Source of the DNA: Prorocentrum cordatum
Taxonomy: Eukaryota > Sar > Dinophyceae > Prorocentrales > Prorocentraceae
Direction of reading: 5' to 3'
Assembly (NCBI GenBank): GCA_963575745.1
Contig: CAUYUJ010022560.1
Location: 1-64,000 of the forward strand
Length of the DNA: 64,000 bases
In this document: one piece after another, positions 28,399 to 38,422 of the stretch
How the letters are laid out: every line of letters begins with the position of its first letter
Position numbering within the stretch: the stretch's first letter is position 1
Position numbers and translations under genes: made by a program
The notes under the pieces: generated by a model
Told to the model about the DNA's origin: nothing
The model's database searches: none
Seen by the model: only the letters and a program-made list of their open reading frames with translations

Positions 28399-29841
28399 GA
28401 GAAGATCGAGATCTCGATCATGGACAACGAGGTGCCGCTGCTGATCGGCATGGACGTGCTGGGACCTGATCATACCAACGCCCTCATCGACTGCGGTGAC
28501 GGCTACCTGATGGTGCCGAAGATCTCACATCACGTCTTCCAGTGCCGGAAGATGCCCAGTGGTCACCTCGCCATCGACGTGACGACTCCGACGTGGCGGC
28601 AGAACATCCCCCAGAGCCTCCCGAACATCGTCGGGATCACACAGTGCAACGCCCTGGAGGACGAGGCTAAGACGTCCGCGGTCGCGGACGAGGCGGTGCT
28701 GGCGCTGGCGCCCGCGGCTGGCGCGGGGGCTTCGAGCTAGGGACAGCACCCCCTGGTGGATCCGAGAAAAGTTCTTTCCTCTGGTCCATCGGGGGGGGCC
28801 CAAGAAGACTCCAGAACAGCCTCGCACCCTCGAGAGATCCTCAGACTTCCCGAAGTTCGAAGACGCCGACAGGGGTCAGGATGTCCTAGCTGCACCCCCT
28901 GGGCCTGCTCCTACACCCCCAAGCCTCTCGAGATCTCCTACAGCATCTCCTACGAGGGCATATTGGGGACCATCTTCGGGGACCGAGAGTTCGAGAGCAA
29001 CGATCGGAGAAACCGAGACATCTCCAAGAGCGCAGACTAGTACGAGTACGAAACTCCCGACACGGCAATCTGAGCCCCCCCCCCCCCCCCCGATCCTGAC
29101 GATTTTGATGCGCACCGAGTTCTTTCGGCTCGAAGGGCGTTCAACCAGGAGGAGATCCTCAATATTCATCTACGCTTCCATATCCAGCGGATGTCATGCC
29201 GCCGTGGCACCATCTCGTCGCCTTCGGGTGCGCCACCGCCGCCATCCCCTACTACGGAGCGTCCGCGAGATCGCAGAACAATTCCTTTCGCGTCAAGGCT
29301 GCCGACAACAGCCGAGGCGAGTGCGTCGACGTCAGCTCAGATCCAGTCCGAGGCCAGGGTCATCCAAGGCGAGTTCGCTTCTGTACCCCCAAAGGATGTG
29401 ACCACGAATGCTGCTGGATCGAATCCGACCGCCACCCTCGTCCAGGCGGCCAAGTCCAAGGCGCCGGGATTTCAGAGGTGCGGCTGCTGCGGCCAACCAG
29501 GTCGCAAGCGGAACGGGTGTTCGTGCACGGGAGGCCAGGCCCACAAGTGTCGGCTGGAGGAGGCCGGGTACCCGTCGCTGAACTTCGCGCAGAACTACCG
29601 TCCACCTCGTCGGAAGAACGACCAGCCACAAGCAGGCCTCCCCGAGTGCATGATTCCCAGGTCGGCGAGCCCAGAGGTCAGTTGGCTGTGCAGGTCCGAG
29701 GTGATCTACATGAGGTGGAGGCGGATGCTGTCCAAGGTCCTGGAGAGACTGGCGAACGACCCGCCCTCGGAATCCTTCGAGATGCTGGACGACTCACCCG
29801 AGAAGGAGATGGCCAGCAAGAGAGGGCGCGAGTGTCCTTGA
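28399..29841 (+). pseudogene. Copia polyprotein, protease end and Cys-rich region, same frame with several stops
   Basis: Frame 1 continues after the TAG with EKIEISIMDNEVPLLIGMDVLGPDH (protease end). It is open to TAG 28738, then between TAG 29038-29040 and a TGA near 29071, then open again to TGA 29841. The last part has a cysteine cluster (RCGCCGQPGRKRNGCSC ... HKC, about 29478-29558) that could bind zinc but is not a standard CCHC knuckle. A 17-nt C run lies at 29075-29091. Codon-like sequence between the stops argues that this was once one polyprotein. Confidence 0.65.
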
Positions 29842-31095
29842 CCACCGAGGACCTGGACATCATGCAGAAGGCTATCGACCAGTACGATCTGGACTACACG
29901 AAGGAGATCGGCGACGACGTCAATTTCCTGTCCCGCAACGGCCGCTACGACTTGCTCGAGGTCTGCACGCCTCCGAAGTCTCGTCTCTCCCAGGCGGTGA
30001 TCGACCTAGGTGGGGCCGCCTTCCGAGCTGGGGTACACAACGGGTTCGACATGGCGACGAAGACTGGAGTGCGACGGCTTGCTCTGTGGATTCGTCAACA
30101 TCGGCCTCGACGCATCGTCGTGAGTCCTCCGTGCACCGCGGACTGCCAACTCCAGAACTGGAACCAGAAGACCCCAGAGGACCGCGAACGTCTACGTAAA
30201 AAGGTGCAACAGGCTCGTCGGATACAAGCTGGGTGCGAGACCATCATGTCGGTCGGGCTCCAATTCCGTGGGGCCGAGATCGACCTGGAGCAGCCGCAGA
30301 GATCTCATAGCTGGGGACGTTCGGAGGCACTGAAGCGCATCAGGGAGCAGACCTACGAGACGCTGGTGGCCGGCTGTGCTTACGGCCTCCGCTGCCCCCG
30401 TAGCGGCCTCCTCTTGCCCAAGGTTTGGAGGATCTGCTCTACCGACCCCGAGCTGCAGAAGGCTATCGGCAAGCGCTGCAGTAATCGCCCTGGTCGGCAT
30501 GACAACCACGAGCATGGTGAGATCATCGGGGGGGAGGTGGTAGCGGCCACAGCGTTCTACCCCGAGGCGTTGTGCAAGGCCTGGGCGAAGCGCACTCTGC
30601 GTGCCGGAGGTGGTGCTACAGCAGGAACCTCAGCCCTCTTGGCGACGCGCCAGGACACTGACGACGGCATCTTCGAGGGCATCGACGAAGACGGCGACCA
30701 GGAGATGGAGGACCAGCAGGCGTCAGACGAGGAGCTCGACGAGGACGACCTCAGGGAGCTCTCCAAGGACGGCGGCGCGCTGAGCACCAAGGAGGCCCGG
30801 GAGATAGAGCACCGCCTCAGCCGACTTCATCGCAATCTGGGCCACCCCAACGTCCGCACCATGTTCAAGATTCTCAAGAACTCGGGCGCGAGCATCCTGG
30901 TTCTGAAGATGGTCAAGAAGTTTAAGTGCCATGCCTGCGACTCCTCGGTGCTGCCGAATGCCGTCAGAACAGCTGCTGGCATCGACATTCCCGAGGCCTT
31001 CGAGGTGATGGGGAGTGACGGCCTCGAGTGGACCGACCCTGTTGACGACGCGACCTACCTGTTCACGCTGAACCTTGACGAGGGGTCTGGACTCA
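29842..31095 (+). pseudogene. Copia polyprotein: methyltransferase-like domain and integrase N-terminus (frame 3)
   Basis: After a frame change near 29840 the text reads TTEDLDIMQKAIDQYDLDY, then RYDLLEVCTPPKSRLSQAVIDLGG, IVVSPPCTADCQLQNWN and FRGAEIDLEQPQRSHSW. A strand ending in VSPPCT followed by an E(x)P strand resembles the AdoMet methyltransferase fold with a PPC loop. From memory, such a domain is common in dinoflagellate copia polyproteins, but its activity is untested. An acidic linker follows, then the pre-integrase HHCC zinc region (HRLSRLHRNLGHPNV ... KFKCHACDSS) and the integrase start (MGSDGLEWTDP). The frame is lost near 31090. Confidence 0.7.
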
Positions 31096-33211
31096 CGCAG
31101 AGATCTTCAACCATGGCGACAAGTCCCAGAGGTCCGGCAACCGATCAGCAGCGGACCTCCTCGAGACCTGGAGATCCTGGACGAATCACTACCGCGTTCC
31201 TCGCCTGATTCGCTGCGACGCTGAGGGCTGTCATCGAGCGGAACTCACCAAAAGCTGGTGCAGTACGCGCGGGATCGAGATGTTCATCGCCCCTGGCGAG
31301 GCGCACTGGCTAATGGGCAAGGTTGAGCGCAGGATCCAGCTGTTCAAGCGGACTCTCACTAAGCTCAGGAAACAGAATCACGACTGCGACATCGACGAGG
31401 CCATCAGCCAGGTCACGCATGCGATCAACGATCTTGACAAGGTCGGGAACCATTCGCCCTTCGTACACGCCTTTGGTACTGGAGGCCATCGGGGCTCGGG
31501 CAATCCCTTTGCCATCGTGGACGACAGCAACGGAGAGTCCCGGGAGCCGAGGCGACTTCTGGCACGTCAGAGCTTCATCGAGGTGGAGTACTCAGAGCGA
31601 CGCCGACATGCAGAACATGCCCGCAGCCGCGTGACGACTCGCTGGAACACCGGCGAGCACTGCTACTACTGGCGGAAGGGCCGTGGTCCTGTCAAGGCAA
31701 CGTGGTATGGTCCAGCGCGCGTCTTAGTTCAAGAACAACGGGTACTTACAGGCTCTGCACGCCCAACTTCAGTCGTGTGGATCTCGCACGGCGATGTTCT
31801 ACTTCGGTGTGCTCCTGAGCAACTGCGTCCAGCTACGGAGGCCGAGCGAATGATCGTGGAGCTTAACAACATGGAGGGACGCGGGGCTACCATGTCCGAC
31901 TTGATGGAGGTCGCCCGCCGCGGAACGTTCGAGGACCTCACCCACGAGAGCCGACTGCACATCCAGAACTTCGAACCGCAGGCGATCCAGCCGTCCGAGT
32001 CACCCGAGGACCATGACGATCAGATGGACGAAGAAGCTGCTGAACCTAATCCCTCGGACGGACGTTCTGAACCAGCAGGCGAGCCGACACCACCTGAATC
32101 GTCTCCGCCTTCCCCTTCAAGTATCTCCTCCATCGAGCAGCCTGTCTCGAAGCAGTCTCGGTTAAGTCCACCGTCCAGAGCGAGTTCGGCCCCGCCTGCT
32201 GAACTACCTCATCGGCGCTGGCGCATGTCCTCCAAGGGCGACGAGACCACCTACCGACAGTCACCTGCTGAACGACGACAGGACCGACCTGGGCCCTACT
32301 CTAAGGGCAAGCCAACAGTCGAGGACAACGATGAGGAGCTCTTCTCTCGGATCACCTTCGACGGGAACCGGGGCGGCACCGACTTCGAGCTGATCGACGA
32401 GAACATGACGGTCTACTTCGAGATGGTCAAGTCCGAACTGGCGGACAGCCAGGGCGGACATCGTCTCACTTCTCAGATGCTGGACTGCTCCGTTGCCAAC
32501 CAGAAGCGGAAGGATAAGATCGAGTTTCATTGGGGAAAGCTTTCCCCCTCCGAGAAGGCTGAGTTCCGCAATGCCATGCCGAAGGAGGTCGCCAACTGGA
32601 AGCAGTGCAAAGGTCTCCGTCGTGTACCCGTTTCCGAGGTAAAGGACCCTGCGGACGTGATCAGGTGCCGCTGGGTGCTGACGCGCAAGAGCGATGGGGC
32701 CGCGAAGGCGCGCCTCGTCCTCCTCGGCTACCAGACCAAGGACATCGGACAGGAGCCGGCCGCTTCACCAACGGCCTCGCGACGCGCTCGGAATCTACTC
32801 CTCACGGTCGCGGCCGCCAACTCCTGGACCATCGTCAAGGGCGACGTGACCAGCGCGTTCCTGCAGGCGAACGACCTGAAGAAGGACCTCTTCGTGGAAG
32901 CCGACGAGGCGCTATCTGCTGAGTTTGGCGTTCAACCTGGTCAAGTGCTACGCGTGGTGAAGCCGGGCTACGGCATCGGCGAGGCTCCTCGCAAATGGTG
33001 GCAGACGGTGCAGCAGGACTTCGCCAAGCTGGGATTGCAGGCGTGCGATCTCGAACCATGCCTGTGGAGTCTACGCTGTCCTGGGACCAAGGCGCTGCTG
33101 GGGCTCATCATGTGCCACGTGGATGACTTCCTTCTCTGCGGTGACCGAGACCATCCTGCATGGCGGAAGGCGCTGAAGAGCATCAAGGACCTCTGCGCGT
33201 GGGGCACCTGA
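31095..33211 (+). CDS. pol: Copia polyprotein: integrase core and reverse transcriptase (frame 2)
   Basis: The frame is recognisable from about 31095 (AEIFNHGDKSQRSGN). Integrase catalytic residues: the Asp in LIRCDAEGCH and the Glu in MGKVERRIQ. A long Pro/Ser-rich spacer follows at about 31980-32330. RT runs from NWKQCKGLRRVPVSEV through CRWVLTRKSDG, AKARLVLLGYQ, KGDVTSAFLQA (motif A) and GYGIGEAPRKWW to MCHVDDFLLCGD (motif C; VDD intact). It stops at TGA 33211 by frameshift before RNase H. The chain copies RNA into cDNA and inserts it, and the key catalytic residues of both enzymes are present. Confidence 0.85.
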
Positions 33212-33215
33212 GGAC

Positions 33216-34346
33216 ATGGACGACGGGATCGACTCCATCGAGCAGTGCGGCGCGACGATCGTGAAGAACGAGAAGGGTTTCTTCCAGCACCAGCAGGGCT
33301 ACATTGACAAGCTGAAGGAGATCTTCCCGAAGTACCCGAAGGCCAAGAGCAGCGACCGATTGACCGAGGCGGACCAGAGCACTTTGAGAACTTGGTGTGG
33401 AGCTCTCTCTTGGCTTGGTGTCAATGCACCTCCCTGGGTTTCAGCATGGGTTGCATATGTTCAAAGCAAGATACCCAATGGTGACTGCAAGTTCTTTTCG
33501 ATAGCGAACAACATCACCAAGATGATCAAAGCCAATCGGACTGACGGCATTCAGATCTTTCGCCACCAACTGCCAGGATGCGGACGAGGTGGTTCCGATT
33601 TTCGCATCTACACCTGGCGCGACGCTGCTTGGGCCAGCCGACCAGATGGACATTCCCAAGGCGGTCACGTTGCAGCTCTCAGTTCGGCGGAAGGACCGTT
33701 TCAGGAGGCATGCGACTTCACTGTCTTGGACTGGGGATCTCGCAAGCTCAAGCGGGTTGCCAGGTCCAGCCTGTCCGCGGAGAGCCAGGAGGCCAGCGAC
33801 GCGGAGGGCGAGCAGATGATGGTTCGCCTGGTGCTCTACGAGGTGCTCGTCGGTTCGGTCGACCTCCGTAATCGTGCTGCTGCTCTGCATCACATTCCAG
33901 GAGCTCTCGTGGCGGACTGCAAGGCGTTCTACGATGGTGTGGTGAAGTCTGAGTCGGCCGGCTTGGGCCTCGATGAAAGGAGGACGGCCATAGAGGCGCT
34001 CGCCTTGCGCCGGGCCCTCGAGGAGGGCGAGGCGATCGTGCGCTGGGTGCATTGCCATGCGCAGCTGGCCGATGGCATGACCAAAGCCAGCCAGCAGGCT
34101 TTCAACGTGCTCCACGCTTTCCTGAAGAGTCAGCGCTGGAAGATCGTTCACGACGAGAGGTTCCTTTCGGCTCGCAAACGGTCTGCCCTTGGTAAAGGGA
34201 TCTTCGACGAGACGACTGAGACCGACCGCAGCGAGGCCAGGAATATCCTGGAAGGCAGGAGGCGGGTCCAGCCCCCTTCTAGCGACGTGGCCACGGCAGG
34301 TGCCACGCGCTCCGAGCTCGAGCAGATCTCTTTTCCCCCTGGCTGA
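33216..34346 (+). CDS. Copia polyprotein: end of RT and RNase H (frame 3)
   Basis: Joins the previous segment by a frameshift at about 33200-33215 (KNEKGFFQHQQGYIDKLKEI continues the RT). Ty1/copia RNase H residues: Asp in IYTWRDAAWASRPDG, Glu in RSSLSAESQEAS, Asp in LVADCKAFYDGV, and HCHAQLADGMTK near the end. The stop codon is the TGA that forms bases 34344-34346, the first bases of the 3' LTR, so the coding region reaches exactly to the LTR and leaves no untranslated gap or purine tract between them. Confidence 0.85.
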   Translation: MDDGIDSIEQCGATIVKNEKGFFQHQQGYIDKLKEIFPKYPKAKSSDRLTEADQSTLRTWCGALSWLGVNAPPWVSAWVAYVQSKIPNGDCKFFSIANNITKMIKANRTDGIQIFRHQLPGCGRGGSDFRIYTWRDAAWASRPDGHSQGGHVAALSSAEGPFQEACDFTVLDWGSRKLKRVARSSLSAESQEASDAEGEQMMVRLVLYEVLVGSVDLRNRAAALHHIPGALVADCKAFYDGVVKSESAGLGLDERRTAIEALALRRALEEGEAIVRWVHCHAQLADGMTKASQQAFNVLHAFLKSQRWKIVHDERFLSARKRSALGKGIFDETTETDRSEARNILEGRRRVQPPSSDVATAGATRSELEQISFPPG

Positions 34347-34597
34347 TTTCGAGGATGTTCATGTTGGACATATCGTGAGGGGTCTGCTCGAGTCTCCCGC
34401 CCCTGCAGCCTGTTTGGCTCGGCAGTGGGCGGGTGGGTTTCATATTGCAGGCGGAGCGCCGCCCCAGGACGGCGCGGGTTGGCGCGCCCCCGATATTCAT
34501 AGCGAAAAGGGTTCGCATCACATTCTTCATTTTATTCACAGACTTACGTCACTGACGACGGTGACGAGAAGGGCTCCAGGGTGCCCTTGTATTCAGA
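34344..34597 (+). repeat. 3' LTR
   Basis: Same start and end as the 5' LTR. Differences are nearly all transitions (for example GCGAGG/GTGAGG, GGGCGG/GGACGG), consistent with time since insertion. Confidence 0.9.
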
Positions 34598-35149
34598 CCC
34601 TTGGGCCGTCCGGGGGGGGGCCCCAAATATATCGGCGCCCCCTCTGGGTGGAGAGACCTCGGCTGCGTTTGCGCTTCTTCGGGGCTCGTTCGGAACATCG
34701 GGGGCGGGTCGCAAGGGGGCCCAGGGGGCGTCCCAGAGGGGCCCGAGAAGGACCCGAAAAGGGCCCGAGAGGGTCCGAGGAAGGGCTCCCGACAGTGGCG
34801 CCCAGAGGGCCCTCTTGGGCGCCGCTGGGGGGGTCCTCTCCAGGCCCTCCTGGGCCGCTCCACGTGCCTCTGAAGGCCTCGAGAGGCGCGACGTATGTGC
34901 GCGAGTGTGCTTCTTTTCGTGGTCCCCTGAGCGCAATCTTGGGCCGGCCAGGGGTGGGTGGGTCAAATTGCTGGTTTGGGGTCCTTGGGGGGGATTATGG
35001 GGGGGAAAAATCTCACGCGCCTCAAGGCCCACAAAGGGTCGGCGGATTCCGGACATTCTCCAGTGTTTCGTCGCCCAGTCGAATTGAAAAACAGAAAACG
35101 TCCAATACGGGCCAACTGCTCCCTTCAGATCGCCCCAAGACGGCCACGT
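34598..35149. other. GC-rich sequence with CCCGAGAGGG words, nothing recognised
   Basis: Distantly like the CAAGAGG arrays at 34700-34790 (GGGCCCGAGAGGG) but without the core. No gene seen. Confidence 0.4.
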
Positions 35150-35280
35150 AGGCCCCCAATGATGCGGTTCGAATGGGGTTCGATTTTCTCCACGCCGACG
35201 TCGTTGCTGCATTGCCGACGCTGCCGATGCATCGCCGATGCATCGCCGATGCATCGGCGATTCGGCGCGATCTTCCGACC
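35150..35280. repeat. Dispersed repeat with GCCGATGCATCGGC palindromes, copy 1
   Basis: GATTTTCTCCACGC(C)GACGTCG is followed by repeated GCCGATGCATC words. Shared with 37350-37510. Confidence 0.7.
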
Positions 35281-35399
35281 ACATCTACTCCGACCGCAGC
35301 TAGGAGGCCTCTAGGGAAGCAGGGGTCTTCTTTCCTTGCCGCACCTGCGTTTCCTCTTGAGGTCGCCCTTTGCCCCACCTTGTCCCGCACCGTGCGTTC

Positions 35400-35502
35400 G
35401 CCATCAAATCGTCGTCACTGCCGTCGCCGTCGTCACCGCCGCCGCCGTCGTCGTATTCGTCGTCGTCATCGTCGTCACCGCCGCCGCCGCCGCCGCCGCC
35501 GT

Positions 35503-35569
<67 letters not shown>

Positions 35570-35617
35570 CGGCGTCGGTCGTCGTCGTCCGGCGTCGGTC
35601 GTCGTCGTCCGGCGTCG

Positions 35618-35686
<69 letters not shown>

Positions 35687-35755
35687 CGTCGTCGTCGGCG
35701 TCGTCGTCGTCGTCGTCGTCCCTCCTCCGTCCTCCGTCGCCCCTCGCCGCAGTGG
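35400..35755. repeat. (GTC)n trinucleotide array
   Basis: GTC/GCC repeats with three inserted TCCGGCGTCGG units near 35568-35615. All six frames are open, giving poly-Val, poly-Ser, poly-Arg and poly-Asp artefacts. Confidence 0.95.
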
Positions 35756-36125
35756 GTCCGCCCCCCCCCCGTTCTCTGGTGGCCGAGCGCCCGCGGGCCC
35801 GGGCGCCGCTCCCGGCGCCCCGCCGAGGCCCGGCGAGGCGCCGGAGGACGAGGCCCGGCGAGGCAGGGCGGCGAGGCCGGAGGGCGAGGACGACGCCAGC
35901 CTGACGGAGGCATCGGCGTGGGGCAGGGCCGGGGGCACGACGAGGGCGGGCGACGGCGGGCGACGGCGGGCGACGGCGACGGGCGAGAGCGGCGAGGGCG
36001 ACGGGCGGCGGACGACCGACGACGGCGGAGTCGACGCCGAGGGCGGAGGGCGAAGAGGACGCCACGCTGTCGGAGGCCTCGGGCGGGGCAGGGTAGCCTG
36101 CGAGGGGGCTGCTGGGGGGAGTCTT
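35756..36125. other. GC-rich sequence with internal duplication
   Basis: Segments 35868-35928 and 36028-36091 are similar (GAGGACGACGCCAGCCTGAC versus GAAGAGGACGCCACGCTGTC). GGGCGACGGC repeats lie near 35950. No gene supported. Confidence 0.5.
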
Positions 36126-36500
36126 GATTTCTCGACCGCCTTGGCGCCCTCTCCCCCCCCGCCCTCCCCTTCTTTCCCCCCTTTGCCCCCTGCAACCCCG
36201 CCCCTCCTCCACTCCTCCTCTCCCCCGCGCGCCCCCTCATCCCCCCCCCTCCGCCCGCTCTTTCACACCCCCTCCTCAGCTCCTCTGCCCGCTGCTCCCT
36301 GCTGCCCCCCCTGCTTTTCCTCCTCCTGCTCGTGCCGTTCCCGCCGCTCCCGCCCCGCTCGTGCGGCTCCCGCTCCCCTCTTCCCTGCCTCGCCCGCTCC
36401 TCTCCCTGCTCTCTCTGCTCCTCTCCCGCCTCTCGTGCCTCTCTTGGACCTCGCGCCTTTTCCCCCTCATCCTCCTCCTGCTCCTAAGCCGCCTCCAGGA
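36126..36500. repeat. C/T-rich pyrimidine tract
   Basis: CCCCCCTC and CTCCTCCTGCTC words on the plus strand. Confidence 0.8.
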
Positions 36501-37349
36501 GAAGAGGGTCTCCCCTTGCGGCCGACACTCGTCAATTACACAGGCGGCAGAAGACTCTAAACAGCATAGTACTGTACATACGGGAGCCCATGAAGGATAC
36601 CATTCGGGAGATCAGACGGGAGACGATACGGGTGTGCACGGGAAGCCATACGGGAGACCGCATGGGAGGCCCAACAGACCAGAGGCCGGATCTGGAGGAG
36701 CTCACACGTGCTTCAGAAGAAAGACATCAAGCCTTCTCGTACGAGCTTTTCCAGGGAAAACCGCTGGTTTTTGTCAAGAGCGCGAGGTGGTTTGGGATTT
36801 GAGGTTAAAAGTTGGCTTTGGGACGTATCCCAGGGCGCTTTTGGGCTGGAGCTTCGAGGCGGATATCCGGCCGTCGGGGACAAGAGCGCTCCAGGAGAGT
36901 CCAGAAATGGCAAAGAGATCTGCCAGACATCTAGGTTCTCGAAGTTCGGCCCTCGACACTCCGTGCTCTTGCCGCACAGGTCTCGAGAGGAGGGCGAGAA
37001 CGGTGGCGCGGTGCCCCCGCCCCCGCTATCCTCATCTTGCCCTCGTCTTAGAGGCGGCTGGATGTCAGGTGAGCGAGGCAAAACAATGGGGCCGTCTGCG
37101 CCGACATTGTTGCGTAAGCTGCCCGCGTAAGGTCGCGCGAAAGCGACCTTGCTTAAAATGTGGCGTGCCGCACCAGCGGCCCGCGTAAGCCACCGCGTAA
37201 GGTCTCTACGTCATCTCGCGTAAGACCCGTTTTCGATCGTCGTTCTGGTGCACATTTTGTTCCCCTGACGCCGCAGCGGGTCGCGGTCGGCCGCCCATCG
37301 GAGGCGGGGCGCGCTCCTGGCATGATTACCAGCTTGGCGCACGCAGGCA
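36501..37349. other. Mixed sequence with CATACGGGAG decamers and GCGTAAG repeats
   Basis: Degenerate decamers at 36577-36670 (CATACGGGAG, CATTCGGGAG, GATACGGGTG). Five GCGTAAG words lie at 37112-37226, with a perfect hairpin AAGGTCGC/GCGACCTT at 37129-37150 among them. No coding region recognised. Confidence 0.5.
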
Positions 37350-37510
37350 GGCCCCCAAATGGGGTCGGAGTGGATGGGGTTGCAGGATCGGGCCGCATCG
37401 CCGATGCACCGGCGATGCGGCTCGATGCAGTGCCCGATTTTCTCCACGCTTACGTCGCTGACGCCTCGCCGATGCATCGGCGATGTGTCGGCGATGCGGC
37501 ACAGTCGAGA
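37350..37510. repeat. Dispersed repeat with GCCGATGCATCGGC palindromes, copy 2
   Basis: Shares CGATTTTCTCCACGC(T)TACGTCG and CGCCGATGCATCGGCGATG with 35150-35280. Confidence 0.7.
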
Positions 37511-37562
37511 GGCCTCCTGTTGACGCAGACGGAGGCGTGCTCCTGCCCCCTGCTCCCTGCAG

Positions 37563-37714
37563 ACCCCGCGGCCGGCCTGGGGCGAGTCGCCCTCGCCGCT
37601 CCGCGGCCAGGCCGAGCAGGAGGCGAGGCAGAAGTACGGCCTCCTCGGGATCCTGAAGGCCGCCCGCCCCCGCGGCCGCCCTTTGGGCATCGGCACGACT
37701 CGAGGAATAGAAAG
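37563..37714 (+). CDS. Possible exon, unrecognised product
   Basis: After a pyrimidine-rich acceptor-like CTGCTCCCTGCAG the frame reads TPRPAWGESPSPLRGQAEQ then EARQKYGLLGILKAARPRGR. This composition is more protein-like than its surroundings. It ends exactly where the foldback element at 37715 begins. Too short to assign; it may be chance. Confidence 0.25.
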
Positions 37715-37812
37715 TCGGAGGTCCGCGCGGATTCCCTGGATCGGCGCTGGGCCCCCCGGCGACTCCGTCAGCGCCGCCAGCACCGGTCCAAGAGGTTCGC
37801 GCGGACCTCCGA
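37715..37812. mobile_element. Foldback/MITE-like element, copy 1 (98 bp)
   Basis: Terminal inverted repeats of about 35 bp start TCGGAGGTCCGCGCG; the right arm is the reverse complement with about seven mismatches. The arms match those of 54258-54382. A possible AAG target duplication flanks it (GAAAG left, AAGC right). Confidence 0.75.
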
Positions 37813-38377
37813 AAGCTCGGATTTGTGCCGCTTTCCCCTTCCAAGAAGAACAGGCACCCAGGCCTTTTGTGGGGGTGGTGGGGTCGGATGGTGGGGAGGG
37901 ACGTGCACTTCGTCAAAGGAAGAGGCACAATATCGACGACCAAGATGCCGCGGGATCTTGTCGACGCCGGGCTTGGTGGTGGCCCATGCCGGCCGTCGCC
38001 GATTCGCGAGGACGACCCACGAGTTGACGATGACCAGGATGGGCGATGACCAAGATGGGCACCGACGTTGTCGCGCTCAGTCGAGGTCATGGTCCTCGTT
38101 TCTGTTCTCCTCCACTTCTTCCCTGGCAGCAGCAGGACATCATCCTGTTTGCCTTCTGCGTCTTCCCTGCGCTGTGCCCTCTGCGTACATGTACACGCAG
38201 GGACGCGCAGGGTCGCGCCACGAGGACTCCCCGCATTAATCATTACGTATGCAGTCCTTGAGTTCTTCCTTTTGACTGATAATCGAAGACGCCTACGTTG
38301 AGTCACCGCCGCCCCCTGCCTTTTTGGAAGCGCCTCTGTGGCCGAACGTTGAGGCCCGACCTGCCAAGCTATCGGAC
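37813..38377. other. Unique sequence, nothing recognised
   Basis: Open frames exist but none resembles a known family. Confidence 0.4.
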
Positions 38378-38422
38378 CATGTGTTCCCCGAATCGGTTTG
38401 GAAAGCCTTCGGGGAACACGTG
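38378..38422. repeat. Hairpin CATGTGTTCCCCGAA / TTCGGGGAACACGTG
   Basis: 15-bp stem with one mismatch and a 15-nt loop. It is the longest member of the GTTCC/GGAAC hairpin family in the window, and lies at the edge of a reverse CAAGAGG array. Confidence 0.85.

Larger units (their letters stand above)
26650..34597 (+). mobile_element. Full-length Ty1/copia retrotransposon
   Basis: Two LTRs of about 252-254 bp (26650-26903 and 34344-34597), starting TGATTTCGAGG, bracket gag, protease, a methyltransferase-like domain, integrase, reverse transcriptase and RNase H in Ty1/copia order (integrase before RT). I count about ten differences between the LTRs, roughly 96 percent identity. No target-site duplication could be recognised. 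The polyprotein is broken by in-frame stops and frameshifts, so the copy is non-autonomous. Confidence 0.9.

Noticed and set aside
26645-34600. 5-bp target-site duplication of the copia element
   Set aside because: CTTTC before the 5' LTR and GACCC after the 3' LTR do not match in any sensible register.
35370-36560. 396-codon plus-strand frame and minus-strand frames of 245-278 codons
   Set aside because: Built on the GTC array and pyrimidine tract; all six frames are open in the array.
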